From Gemmatimonadota bacterium (GTDB lineage Bacteria > 4572-55 > J002), in contig RFFQ01000012.1 of assembly GCA_003697105.1 (NCBI GenBank), positions 12,637 to 76,636 on the forward strand: a DNA stretch of 64,000 nt. Direction: 5' to 3'. Under the pieces are notes generated by a model. That model was not told where the DNA came from, ran no database searches, and saw only the letters and a program-made list of their open reading frames with translations. Positions 1-8,429 of the stretch are shown here, one piece after another. The translations under genes were made by a program, and so were the position numbers. How positions within the stretch are numbered: the first letter of the stretch is position 1; each line of letters opens with the position of its first letter.

Positions 1-285
1 CAAAATGAAGGGGGTCATCAATGCCGCCAAAATGACATGCGGAATTAGGATTGAAAAATAGAGTGGGCGCGTCCAGTCGTAGTGTGGATATTTGACGGAT
101 CCGACAAAATAGTGATAAATCAAATACGAGGTCAAAAACAAGGCAGACGAAATCAACGCCGCGATCATTAATTTTTGGTGTGTTTCGCGATTCCCCCGCC
201 GGATATGAAGGTATCCGAAGGTGAGCAAAACGGCACTGACGGTGTTCAAGGTGGCATTGAGCGTGGGTAAAGTAGTGATAGACAT
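1..285 (-). CDS. DUF420 (CtaM/YozB-like) membrane protein, 3' end cut by window edge
   Basis: Ninety-five codons are visible, starting with ATG at 285; the C-terminus lies beyond the left edge. The visible part has three hydrophobic helices (about residues 8-25, 38-60 and 74-95) and conserved-looking histidines after the first helix (RETHQKL) and in YHYF. This matches DUF420, the family of S. aureus CtaM, which is needed for maturation of heme-copper oxidases. It starts one base after the stop of the SCO gene, so the two are almost certainly co-transcribed. The location beside SCO and caa3 oxidase genes agrees with an oxidase assembly role in the cytoplasmic membrane. The family call is by sequence pattern; the function here is inferred. 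Confidence 0.72.
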   Translation of the reverse strand, partial: MSITTLPTLNATLNTVSAVLLTFGYLHIRRGNRETHQKLMIAALISSALFLTSYLIYHYFVGSVKYPHYDWTRPLYFSILIPHVILAALMTPFIL

Positions 286-286
286 G

Positions 287-892
287 CTACAACCTTTTCA
301 ACAAAGCGTGAATATCTGCCCGAAGTTGGCGCAAACGGTCGGTATCAAAACTGTTGTAGTACCCCCGAATCAGGCCCGCCGCATCCACCAGCACAAATTT
401 ACTACTATGCCCCATCGGTAGATTCTCTGCCGGTAGAAAAAATCCCTTTTCACTTAAATCGATCACCTTTTGCACGTTTTCTTCCCGCAAAAAGCGCCAC
501 CGGTTATCCGTCACCCCGTGTTCCTTTGCATATTCCTGCAACACGTGGAGCGAATCCCGCGCGGGATCAACCGAAATCGAGACAAATTGCACTAACGGTT
601 GGTCGGCATACGCTTCATAGAGTTCCGCCATCCGGGCACTCATGGTTGGGCAGACACCCGGGCAATTCGTAAAAATAAAATCTACCACACTAATTTTCCC
701 CGTGAGGTCGTCCCGTCCAAACGGCTCACTGTTTTGGTCTATGAATTCAAACGCCGGAACTTCTCCATATACGTCTAATGAGGTTTGCTGCGATTGGACG
801 TAGGCAAAGATAAATAACCCTCCACCAAGACCGATCATCAGAAAAAAGACGCCTAAAAAGACTTTTATACTGCCTCGCGTTGAATTTAGCAT
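287..892 (-). CDS. SCO1/SenC family copper chaperone (first copy)
   Basis: A 201-residue protein with one N-terminal membrane anchor (about residues 10-32) and a periplasmic thioredoxin-like domain. The copper-binding CPGVC motif is at residues 77-81 and the distal histidine is H162 in GHSSKF, the full ligand set of SCO proteins, which deliver copper to the CuA centre of oxidase subunit II. A strong AGGAGG lies 12 bases before the ATG. It follows an intrinsic terminator behind the oxidase operon, so it may have its own promoter or depend on readthrough. A second SCO gene sits inside the operon (4839-5684); the two are quite different, so they are probably not a recent duplication. Confidence 0.9.
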   Translation of the reverse strand: MLNSTRGSIKVFLGVFFLMIGLGGGLFIFAYVQSQQTSLDVYGEVPAFEFIDQNSEPFGRDDLTGKISVVDFIFTNCPGVCPTMSARMAELYEAYADQPLVQFVSISVDPARDSLHVLQEYAKEHGVTDNRWRFLREENVQKVIDLSEKGFFLPAENLPMGHSSKFVLVDAAGLIRGYYNSFDTDRLRQLRADIHALLKRL

Positions 893-915
893 AAATAAAA
901 TACACCTCCTCTAAA

Positions 916-950
916 ACAAAAAGCGACCCCTTTACGAAAGAGCCGCCTTT
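916..950 (-). terminator. Intrinsic terminator after oxidase subunit IV gene
   Basis: Read on the minus strand, a GC-rich stem (923-946, GCGGCTC-TTT pairing with AAA-GGGGTCGC, one bulge, loop CGT) is followed by a run of five T. The plus strand also has a T run after the stem, so it could work in both directions. It separates the subunit IV gene from the SCO-DUF420 pair. Confidence 0.75.
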
Positions 951-980
951 TTTGCCAATCCGAATCACGTCCAATAGAGG

Positions 981-1535
981 TTAATGTCCTTCTGCTGGAG
1001 TTTCTTCCGGTGAATGTCCGGCAGTGGAATCCATACCGGCAGGTTGGGTTGAATCGATGGTCGTATCATGCGGTACAGCATCCGTCCCAGCATGTGTGGT
1101 ATCCTCGTGTTCAGTTGTCGCGGTAGAGCCATGTTCACCCGTCGTTCCGTGCCCGTCGCCGTGCCCAAATTTTGCCGCCCGGATATCTAAGGAATCATAA
1201 AATGCGGCTTGAGTTTGAATGGGTCCGGCTTTGGCATCATCTAGGTCACCGCGCCGCATGGTATCATACATCGTGAGAGTGATAAAAACCCCCACAAAAA
1301 GCACCCCTAAGATAAACACAAACATATACATTTTGTTATCATAATAGAGATGCATAAAAAAGAGTCCCACCAAGGTAGCTTTTACGGTTGCCACCGCCAT
1401 CGCTATGACTAAATTGAGTGGTCCAAAATCAAACGTAGAAACCCAAACCGTAATACCGGTGAGAACAATCAATGCCAAAAAAACGTTGACGAAAACCCAC
1501 AGTGGAATGTGATGTTCGTGCGTATGTTGACTCAT
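981..1535 (-). CDS. ctaF: Cytochrome c oxidase subunit IV (caa3 type) with long His/Asp/Thr-rich tail
   Basis: A 184-residue protein. The first about 100 residues hold three transmembrane helices typical of the prokaryotic COX subunit IV family (PF03626), with a VKATLVGLFFMHL-like second helix. It is the last gene of the II-I-III-IV oxidase set and starts 4 bases after the subunit III stop. Family members are usually near 100 residues. Here about 85 extra C-terminal residues are low-complexity, rich in His, Asp, Glu, Thr and Gly, with many HG, EH and TTH groups. That tail might bind metal ions or may simply be disordered. The start has a weak GGGTAA upstream. Confidence 0.85.
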   Translation of the reverse strand: MSQHTHEHHIPLWVFVNVFLALIVLTGITVWVSTFDFGPLNLVIAMAVATVKATLVGLFFMHLYYDNKMYMFVFILGVLFVGVFITLTMYDTMRRGDLDDAKAGPIQTQAAFYDSLDIRAAKFGHGDGHGTTGEHGSTATTEHEDTTHAGTDAVPHDTTIDSTQPAGMDSTAGHSPEETPAEGH

Positions 1536-1539
1536 TGCG

Positions 1540-2196
1540 TTACCCTATCAAATAGAAAAGCGGAAAGAGAAAAATCCAAACCATATCAACCAAGTGCCAA
1601 AATAACCCGACCATCTCAACCGGCACATAGTATTCCGACGAGAATCGACCCTTCAATGTGCCGATCATCACCCAGGTAATTAAGCCCATCCCGATCAAGA
1701 CGTGCACCCCATGCAGACCGGTCATGGCGAAGTAAATTCCAAAAAAGAGATGGGGATTCGTCCCTTCAAGACCGTCATAAAAATAGAAATGCCCGGGTAA
1801 TTGACCCACATGAATCTTGTGCGAATACTCAAAATACTTGATGACCATGAAAGTGGCGGCAAACAAAAGTGTCAGGGCTAAGTTAATCACCGTTCCGGTG
1901 CGATTATTCCGCTGAATACAGTAAATCGCATATACAACCGTAAAGGAACTGGCGATCAGCACAATCGTGTTAATGGTCCCCAGCCGCAAATCCAACACTT
2001 TATGAGCATCGTGGAACATCTCGGGGAACCAGGCCCGAAAGACGGCGTAGGCGCAGAATAGCCCTCCAAATGTTAGGATTTCCGTCGCTAAGAAAATCCA
2101 CATCCCTAACTTTGCCGATTCTTTCTGTTGCTCGATATCAGAAAAATGATGCGCTAAATATTCAGGATGAGAAGCATCCTGGGCAACTGTAGACAT
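1540..2196 (-). CDS. ctaE: Cytochrome c oxidase subunit III
   Basis: A 218-residue membrane protein with five predicted helices, matching the short heme-copper oxidase subunit III family (PF00510) of caa3 and quinol oxidases. Recognisable stretches are WIFLATEILTFGG near residue 33, the conserved HxxHV group (GLHGVHVLIG) near 160, and a C-terminal YWHxVDxVW-type segment (LFWHLVDMVWIFLF). Subunit III contains no redox centre and stabilises proton pumping in subunit I. It lies between subunits I and IV with short gaps, in the expected operon order. Confidence 0.94.
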   Translation of the reverse strand: MSTVAQDASHPEYLAHHFSDIEQQKESAKLGMWIFLATEILTFGGLFCAYAVFRAWFPEMFHDAHKVLDLRLGTINTIVLIASSFTVVYAIYCIQRNNRTGTVINLALTLLFAATFMVIKYFEYSHKIHVGQLPGHFYFYDGLEGTNPHLFFGIYFAMTGLHGVHVLIGMGLITWVMIGTLKGRFSSEYYVPVEMVGLFWHLVDMVWIFLFPLFYLIG

Positions 2197-2218
2197 AATA
2201 GTTTTCTACCTCAATAGG

Positions 2219-3874
2219 TTAAACGCTAACAGGTTCTTCTTTATACACTTTTTCGCCGTGTTCGTTGACCAACACGGTATCATAATCATAAAAACCATGT
2301 GTCATCTCAGGGACGGTTTCAAAATTATGATGAGGTGGTGGAGAAGTCGTTGACCATTCCCATGATAACGCTCCCCACGGATTATTGCCGGCAATCTTCC
2401 CTTTGAAGAGCGACCCGACCAGATAAAACGCCATAATCAAAAATCCAAGCCCCAGCACCCATGACCCAATCGAGGAAAAACCATGTAAGGGTTGGTATTG
2501 ATCCAGATACGTATAATAGCGTCGCGGCATCCCTTGCGAACCCAAGACAAACTGGGTAAAAAAGGTCATATTGAACCCAACAAAGATTAAAAATGCCGCA
2601 ATTGCCGCCCAGAATTCGCTATACATCCGTCCCCAGATTTTGGGCCACCAATAGTGAACACCTGCCAGAAACGCCATGACGGTGCCCCCCATCATCACAT
2701 AATGGAAATGTGCCACCACAAAATAGGTATCATGCAGGTGAACATCCACCGATAACGCTCCCAAGAAAATCCCTGTGAAACCGCCAATACAGAATAGAAA
2801 CAGAAACGACAACGTATAAAGCATCGGCGCTTCTAAGCTGATATTCCCTTTGTACATCGTCGTGACCCAGTTAAACACTTTGATGCCGGAAGGAATCCCC
2901 ACAAAGAAGGTCAAAAAGGAGAAGATCATCGCCGCTAATTCCGATTGGCCACTGGTAAACATGTGGTGACCCCACACCAAAAAACTGACAAAGGCAATCC
3001 CCAGACTGGAAAACGCAATAAACTTATACCCAAAGATTTTTTTATGGGAAAAGACCGAAACCGTTTCGCTGATAATCCCCATACCGGGCAAGATCATGAT
3101 GTACACCGCCGGATGGGAATAGAACCAGAAAAAGTGTTGATAGAGTACCGGGTCACCCCCTAATGCCGGGTCAAAAATGCCAATACCCAAAGTCCGCTCC
3201 AGAATGAGCAGTAAAAGTGTGATGGCTAAAACCGGCGTAGCCAAAATCTGAATAATTGCCGTTGCATACAATCCCCAGACGAACAGCGGTAATTTGAACC
3301 ACGTCAAACCGGGGGCACGCAACTTGTGCACCGTCACGATGAAGTTCAGACCGGTCAAAATAGAGGAAAACCCCAGCACAAACACACCGGACGTCATCGA
3401 AACGACCGAGGTCGTCGTTGACGTGCTATAAGGGGTATAAAATGTCCATCCGGTATCTACCGCGCCGGTCACAATCGAATAAATACAAAAGATAGACCCC
3501 ACCACATAAATGTAGAAACTGGCTAAATTCAAACGGGGGAATGCCACATCCTTTGCCCCCAGCATCAACGGCAGGACAAAATTACCCAGCGCCGCCGGAA
3601 TAGAGGGGATAATAAACAGAAAGATCATGATCGCGCCGTGCAGCGTAAACATCTGGTTGTAAGTATCCCCACTCTGGAAGAAATCCCCTTGCGGCGTGAG
3701 GAGTTCCAACCGGATCAGCATCGCCAAAATACCCCCGATGGTAAAGAAAAACATAATCGCGAAAAAGTACATCAAACCAATTCGCTTATGGTCGAGGGTA
3801 AACAACCACGATTTTAGCCCAGGCGGGTCATTTAAATAATGTTTTTGGGGAAATGTTGCTGTAGCCGTCGACAT
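2219..3874 (-). CDS. ctaD: Cytochrome c oxidase subunit I, A2-type
   Basis: A 551-residue, 12-helix catalytic subunit. Metal ligands visible by position: H79 and H391 for low-spin heme a, H389 for heme a3, and H254, H303 and H304 for CuB. Y258 is in the place of the Tyr cross-linked to H254. The helix VI motif is YSHPAVYI (252-259) rather than HPEVYI, so the D-channel glutamate of A1 oxidases is absent. The Tyr-Ser pair marks an A2-type oxidase, as in Thermus caa3. It reduces O2 to water in the cytoplasmic membrane with proton pumping. It sits 21 bases after the subunit II stop. Confidence 0.97.
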   Translation of the reverse strand: MSTATATFPQKHYLNDPPGLKSWLFTLDHKRIGLMYFFAIMFFFTIGGILAMLIRLELLTPQGDFFQSGDTYNQMFTLHGAIMIFLFIIPSIPAALGNFVLPLMLGAKDVAFPRLNLASFYIYVVGSIFCIYSIVTGAVDTGWTFYTPYSTSTTTSVVSMTSGVFVLGFSSILTGLNFIVTVHKLRAPGLTWFKLPLFVWGLYATAIIQILATPVLAITLLLLILERTLGIGIFDPALGGDPVLYQHFFWFYSHPAVYIMILPGMGIISETVSVFSHKKIFGYKFIAFSSLGIAFVSFLVWGHHMFTSGQSELAAMIFSFLTFFVGIPSGIKVFNWVTTMYKGNISLEAPMLYTLSFLFLFCIGGFTGIFLGALSVDVHLHDTYFVVAHFHYVMMGGTVMAFLAGVHYWWPKIWGRMYSEFWAAIAAFLIFVGFNMTFFTQFVLGSQGMPRRYYTYLDQYQPLHGFSSIGSWVLGLGFLIMAFYLVGSLFKGKIAGNNPWGALSWEWSTTSPPPHHNFETVPEMTHGFYDYDTVLVNEHGEKVYKEEPVSV

Positions 3875-3895
3875 ATAAACACTCCTTAAGTCGCG

Positions 3896-4837
3896 TTATT
3901 TCAGAGTTTTAAGGTAAGCAATAATAGCATCAATATGACGGTCTTTCAAAATCCCTTGATATGTCGGCATAATGGGTTGAAAACCCGCAACCACTTTGGC
4001 ATTGGGATTGAGGATCGATTCCCGAATGTAATTTTCATCAATCGTGAGGGAGGAACCATCGGCAAAATGCTCTGTTTTGCCCCAAATGCCTTTGAAGCTT
4101 GGACCATTCATCGGTGTTCCATCTATAGAATGGCAGGTGACACACGCTTTGCTTTTGTAAAGCCGTTCACCCATTTCGTGCAAGGCGATTGTGGTATCAA
4201 AATCAGCGGCTTCCAACCATTTTTGATAATCCAATTCGGATAAAATTTTAACTTTGCCGATCATCTCGGAGTGTTTTGTACCGCAATATTCCGTACAAAA
4301 CAGATTGTACTCTCCGGTTTCGGTCGCTTCAAACCACGCCTTCGTATATCGATTAGGCAGTACATCCATTTTTACACGAAAGTCGGGCACATAAAAGCTA
4401 TGAATCACATCTTTGGAGGACATAAGCAGTTCCACCGGCTTATTGACCGGAGCGACAATCTCGTTGACACTACTGGCACCACTCGGGTAATCAAATGACC
4501 AGAACCATTTTTGCCCGGTTACTTTAATCTGCAAAGCATCCTTGGGGGCAACATGCATCTTCAGAAAGCCATTAAAACCCCAAAAGAAAATCACAAATAC
4601 CAGAATCGTCGGAATAACTGTCCATGTTACTTCCATGACATTACTATGTGAAAAGCCGGAAGTGAATTGCCGAGTGCCACCTCGCCGGCGATACCGGAAG
4701 ACAAAAAACGCGGTTAATCCGATGACTAAAATAAAGAGAACCACCGAAGCGTAATATACAAAATAAAAAATTGAATCGACTTCTCCGGCGACAGTCGAAC
4801 TTGCCGGCGGTAACCAAAACGATCCACCATTACCCAT
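3896..4837 (-). CDS. ctaC: Cytochrome c oxidase subunit II with fused cytochrome c (caa3)
   Basis: A 313-residue protein. Two membrane helices (about 24-47 and 68-92) precede the cupredoxin domain. CuA ligands are H146, C181, E183, C185, H189 and M192. A C-terminal cytochrome c domain follows, with the CVTCH heme motif at 232-236 and a likely axial Met at 290 (QPIMPTY). The fused cytochrome lets electrons pass from ACIII to the oxidase without a separate soluble carrier. No cleavable signal or lipobox is obvious. The gene begins one base after the stop of the operon SCO gene, which fits SCO metalating its CuA site. Confidence 0.95.
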   Translation of the reverse strand: MGNGGSFWLPPASSTVAGEVDSIFYFVYYASVVLFILVIGLTAFFVFRYRRRGGTRQFTSGFSHSNVMEVTWTVIPTILVFVIFFWGFNGFLKMHVAPKDALQIKVTGQKWFWSFDYPSGASSVNEIVAPVNKPVELLMSSKDVIHSFYVPDFRVKMDVLPNRYTKAWFEATETGEYNLFCTEYCGTKHSEMIGKVKILSELDYQKWLEAADFDTTIALHEMGERLYKSKACVTCHSIDGTPMNGPSFKGIWGKTEHFADGSSLTIDENYIRESILNPNAKVVAGFQPIMPTYQGILKDRHIDAIIAYLKTLK

Positions 4838-4838
4838 A

Positions 4839-5684
4839 CTAAACAGTCTCCTTCACCCGTTCAGACCGCCCGGAATGCGGACGCCGAACGTGCTCTTTTA
4901 CCCAGAACGAGCTTAAAAACACGGTTAAAACAATAATTGTCAAAATACCCCCTAAACGCATGACATTGCTTGCTAAAACAACATACCCTTTTGCGTCGGG
5001 GTCATAGTGAAAACAGGATAAAATCAACTTATCAATCGTATTCCCAATTTTGCCTTCGGAGGCTTCCAGTAGAGCCAACCGAACATCTTGCGTGTTAAAG
5101 GTCAACCCGTACAAATAGCGGGTAATTTTACCTTCTGGTGATAAAAAGGTCAATACTGCCGGATGCGCATATTGGTCATTGGTTTTATCATAATAATATT
5201 GGTAACCCACAGCACTTGCCAGCGCATCAATGTTGGCGGCGGTACCTACCAGAAATGCCCACCCTTCTTCGGGAACCGATTTGCCCAAACTTTCTAAATA
5301 CATCTTTTTCTTTGCGGCGGCAAGCTGGGCGGTTTCACGCGGGTCAATACTGACGGTCACCCACTGAAAATCTTCACCGGGGATAAGATGGAGCGGTTTT
5401 ATCGCCTCCACGGCACCGTTCAAAATCAGGGAGCAGAGCATCGGACAGCGATAATAATTCAACGTGAGCAAAACCGGTTTATCAGCGGTAAAATATTGGG
5501 CGAGCGTAACAGCTTGCCCCGTGTCATCGGTAAAGACTAAATCCAGAGGGATAGACTCTCCAAGATGCTCTTCCACATCAATCCCTTGCAACTCGGAAGG
5601 CTGGTCGAGAATGAGTTGTGCGGAAAGCGATGCGGCACCACCAAGCACAAAAACCAGCATGAAAATAAGGCGTCGTAATGCCAT
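4839..5684 (-). CDS. SCO1/SenC family protein inside the oxidase operon
   Basis: A 281-residue protein, counting from the ATG at 5684, which gives a proper signal peptide (MALRRLIFML... ending ...SLSAQ). An upstream in-frame ATG at 5720 would add 12 polar residues and overlap the preceding gene, so it is less likely. CPMLC is at about residues 80-84, the distal His at about 174 (YAHPAV), and one C-terminal membrane helix near 240-262. This longer SCO form with a C-terminal anchor is commonly found within ACIII-caa3 operons. Role: copper delivery or thiol reduction for the CuA site. Its ligand set is intact. Confidence 0.9.
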   Translation of the reverse strand: MALRRLIFMLVFVLGGAASLSAQLILDQPSELQGIDVEEHLGESIPLDLVFTDDTGQAVTLAQYFTADKPVLLTLNYYRCPMLCSLILNGAVEAIKPLHLIPGEDFQWVTVSIDPRETAQLAAAKKKMYLESLGKSVPEEGWAFLVGTAANIDALASAVGYQYYYDKTNDQYAHPAVLTFLSPEGKITRYLYGLTFNTQDVRLALLEASEGKIGNTIDKLILSCFHYDPDAKGYVVLASNVMRLGGILTIIVLTVFLSSFWVKEHVRRPHSGRSERVKETV

Positions 5685-5694
5685 GAAAATTATC

Positions 5695-6024
5695 TCAACG
5701 TCCTTCCATCTGAGATTCAAACGCTCGCTCCGCCATGAGCTTCATAGCCCGATCAATGGGAATCCGGTAAACACCGGCGGAATCATCCAAAACGGCGTAG
5801 GTGGTCAACACATCATCCTCATGAGCACGGAGATCGCGGTAATCCGCCGCTTCCGGCTGGAGAACAACGTCTTTAATCCGCTTTTCCGCCGTAAAGGTGA
5901 ACCAGTTATCCAACCCCACCAGAAACCCAATGATGATAGCAATGATAATCAAGGTCACTACTATCATTTGGAGCAAATTTACATCTTTCTTTTCATATCC
6001 GGCATGATGCGTTACATCACTCAT
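5695..6024 (-). CDS. Small single-helix membrane protein of the ACIII operon
   Basis: A 109-residue protein with one membrane helix (about residues 18-42, LLQMIVVTLIIIAIIIGFLV) and a hydrophilic C-terminal half containing a YRIPIDRAM segment near residue 86. AAGGGAG lies 6 bases before the ATG, overlapping the actF stop region. I do not know an assigned function. Proteins of this size and shape with a similar IPIDRAM segment occur at the same place (after actF, before SCO) in ACIII operons, so an accessory or assembly part of ACIII or the oxidase is a reasonable inference. No cofactor-binding residues are evident. Confidence 0.7.
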   Translation of the reverse strand: MSDVTHHAGYEKKDVNLLQMIVVTLIIIAIIIGFLVGLDNWFTFTAEKRIKDVVLQPEAADYRDLRAHEDDVLTTYAVLDDSAGVYRIPIDRAMKLMAERAFESQMEGR

Positions 6025-6035
6025 TGGCGACTCCC

Positions 6036-7226
6036 TTAATGATTAACAAAACGAATCGATTCATCCAGTTTCGGGTCATCGATGGGAATAACCGGATGTG
6101 CCGCCAGCGTGCGCCAGAACCACCAGATAAAAATCCCACCAATTCCAAACAGCGTCGAGGCATCCATCCACGACAGATGAACGGTTTCATGGTGCAAATT
6201 CGGCAATACCAGCCAATACATATCGACCCAATGGAAGATCAACATCCAGAATGCCATAACGCCCAGAAAGGGCAGGGTACGTTTCGATTTTCGGGGCATT
6301 AATAAGACAAACGGGATAACAAAGTGCCCCAAGACTAAACCGAGACTGATCATCTTCCAACTGCCGGGCCACCGGTGCGCAAACCAAACGGTTTCCTCTG
6401 GGATATTGCCATACCAGATGAGGAAATACTGCGAATATGCCATATATGCCCAAAACACTAAAAAGGCAAACATGAGTTTTCCGAGATCATGATAATGCTC
6501 GACCGTAATAATCTCTTTAAGTTTACCGGTTTTTCGCAAAGAAAGCGAAACCAAAATGATTAGCGCCAATACGGAAACCAGCGCCCCGGAAAACACATAT
6601 ACCCCAAAAATAGTGGAGTACCAATGCGGATCGAGTGACATCAACCAATCAAACGAAGCAAACGTGATGGAGAGCGCAAACAGAACCATACCCGGCGCAC
6701 TGATGGCCATCATTCGTCCCGTTAACTCCGGGTGATGCTTATCATCTTGTTTCAGAGATAACCGGTATAATAGAAATGCCAGTACCGCCCAAATCGCAAA
6801 ATAGGCAAATGCGCGAATCAAAAAGAAAGGAACGTTCAAATAACCGACTTTTTCCTGCAACAAAGCATCATGGGCGACCGCATCCGCATGGCTCCAATGA
6901 TATAATTCAGACAACCCTCCCATAAAGGCAATCGGCAAAAAGAAAATCACCATAAGGGGTAAGGTCACCATAATGCTTTCAAAGATGCGCCGGACGACCA
7001 CACTCCAAATGGGGTGCAACAAGTGGTGAATCAAGGTAAAAAACAAACCACCCAAACCAATGGTTGTCCAGAAGACAAAGGCAACGAGATAGGAATGAAA
7101 AAACTGCGTTTTATCCATCGTAAAACCGATGCCACTGGCTACCAGCCCGATAACACCGATCACCAACGCGATCATGCCCAGTTTACCCGCATCCGTCAGA
7201 CGAAAGGTTTGATCATCTAATTTCAT
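6036..7226 (-). CDS. actF: Alternative complex III subunit ActF (quinol:cytochrome c oxidoreductase membrane subunit)
   Basis: A 396-residue polytopic membrane protein with about ten helices, related to NrfD/PsrC like ActC. The ATG at 7226 follows GAGAGACGTG. An in-frame upstream start at 7304 would run into actE and was rejected. In ACIII, ActF and ActC form the membrane core; quinol is thought to be oxidised at ActC, while ActF is linked to proton translocation. Only family-level resemblance can be claimed here. Position 25 bases after actE and before the small membrane protein follows the common actABCDEF order. Confidence 0.9.
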   Translation of the reverse strand: MKLDDQTFRLTDAGKLGMIALVIGVIGLVASGIGFTMDKTQFFHSYLVAFVFWTTIGLGGLFFTLIHHLLHPIWSVVVRRIFESIMVTLPLMVIFFLPIAFMGGLSELYHWSHADAVAHDALLQEKVGYLNVPFFLIRAFAYFAIWAVLAFLLYRLSLKQDDKHHPELTGRMMAISAPGMVLFALSITFASFDWLMSLDPHWYSTIFGVYVFSGALVSVLALIILVSLSLRKTGKLKEIITVEHYHDLGKLMFAFLVFWAYMAYSQYFLIWYGNIPEETVWFAHRWPGSWKMISLGLVLGHFVIPFVLLMPRKSKRTLPFLGVMAFWMLIFHWVDMYWLVLPNLHHETVHLSWMDASTLFGIGGIFIWWFWRTLAAHPVIPIDDPKLDESIRFVNH

Positions 7227-7251
7227 AAAATCACGTCTCTCTATAATAGCA

Positions 7252-7884
7252 CTATTGGGATAATTGGTCCAACACCTCAGAGGGAACTTCGGCGGAAGTC
7301 GCATTCTGACTAAACTGCAACGCCCGAACGTAATTTACAATATGCCAGCGGTCTTCTACACGAATTTGATGCCGGTACATGGGCATGTTCCGAATCCCGT
7401 TGGTAATGACATCAAAAATATGCCCATCTTGGCCATTTAAACCACCCCGCCGCAACCGGTCTTGATGAAAAGAAGGCGGTGGAACATAACCAGCATCCAT
7501 GGTTCGCAATACCACAATACCCCGTCCATCACCTACCCGGCTATGGCACGGCGCACAGTAAATATTGTACTGTTCCTGTCCGCGCGCTAATGATTGCTCT
7601 GTTGGCGGAATGGGGGATATAACGACCAGACTATCCCGGGCATCACGCCCCCGATACAGCTTGGAATCTTCCGCTAAAAAGCCTTGCGCAACGGTACCGG
7701 CTACCGGCGGACGCATGGTCGCTTTATCCACAAAAAACTGACTTTCCGATTGCGGATTATACCGCTGAGTTTGGAACATATTGTGTTGTAATTTAATGGG
7801 TGACTTTTTTGACGGAGCGCCGCGATAACAGCCGATCAGGCTCACCCCGATTAGCACCACAACAAGCCCTGGTATCAATCGCAT
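7252..7884 (-). CDS. actE: Alternative complex III subunit ActE, monoheme cytochrome c lipoprotein
   Basis: A 210-residue exported lipoprotein: signal peptide with lipobox ending at C19 (SLIGC), then a cytochrome c domain with CAPCH at residues 110-114. A likely axial Met is at 167 or 169 in the NMPMY segment. GGAGG lies 7 bases before the ATG at 7884, and the start overlaps the actD stop by 10 bases, indicating translational coupling. ActE passes electrons from the ActA/ActB heme and Fe-S chain to the cytochrome domain of the oxidase at the periplasmic face. Confidence 0.93.
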   Translation of the reverse strand: MRLIPGLVVVLIGVSLIGCYRGAPSKKSPIKLQHNMFQTQRYNPQSESQFFVDKATMRPPVAGTVAQGFLAEDSKLYRGRDARDSLVVISPIPPTEQSLARGQEQYNIYCAPCHSRVGDGRGIVVLRTMDAGYVPPPSFHQDRLRRGGLNGQDGHIFDVITNGIRNMPMYRHQIRVEDRWHIVNYVRALQFSQNATSAEVPSEVLDQLSQ

Positions 7885-8411
7885 GTAATCACCTCCACAT
7901 TCGTACCCCCGATCAACTCCAGAAAAGCGGAGGTCTGCTCCACATTGAATTTACGGTCTGTCGCTTCGATGCTCACTAAAAAACCATCATCCGTCACCTT
8001 TTTGAATTGCTCGGACTCAAAAAGCGGATGATGCCAACGGGGTAAACCATTAAGCGCCATCATCCCAAAGGTCGAAACAAACGCAGAGGTCAACACGGCC
8101 ACCGCAAATGTCACGGGCAGATATGCCTGATAACTCACAAATGGCTTTCCTGAAATAACAAATTGATAATCAACCCCGTTTGTCCACCATTGCATTCCTG
8201 CACCAGCGAGAGTCGCAATAACGGCAATACCACCGACAATCCACCCCAACGGGGACCGCCGTTCGCCCATCGCCTGATCCATCCCGTGAATGGGGAATGG
8301 GGAATGGCAATCAAACTTTTTATAACCCTCATCGCGCACCCGCTCGGCGGCTTTCAACAAGGCGGCGGGGTCTTCAAATTGAGCAATAACTCCAGCTACG
8401 CGCTCACTCAT
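7875..8411 (-). CDS. actD: Alternative complex III subunit ActD (DUF3341)
   Basis: A 178-residue protein, starting at the ATG at 8411 with GTGGAG nine bases upstream. A GTG at 8426 is in frame but lies on the ribosome binding site. The N-terminal half is soluble with a CHSPFPIHGMD stretch typical of DUF3341. Two membrane helices follow, at about residues 57-80 and 97-120. ActD is a structural membrane subunit of ACIII without cofactors; a role in proton movement has been proposed in the family. It lies between actC and actE as usual. Confidence 0.92.
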   Translation of the reverse strand: MSERVAGVIAQFEDPAALLKAAERVRDEGYKKFDCHSPFPIHGMDQAMGERRSPLGWIVGGIAVIATLAGAGMQWWTNGVDYQFVISGKPFVSYQAYLPVTFAVAVLTSAFVSTFGMMALNGLPRWHHPLFESEQFKKVTDDGFLVSIEATDRKFNVEQTSAFLELIGGTNVEVITCD

Positions 8412-8429
8412 GTTTTCATACTCCACTGA

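Noticed and set aside
5464-6039. 191-residue plus-strand frame near the SCO gene
   Set aside because: Shadow of the SCO and small membrane protein genes; no ribosome site or recognisable domain.
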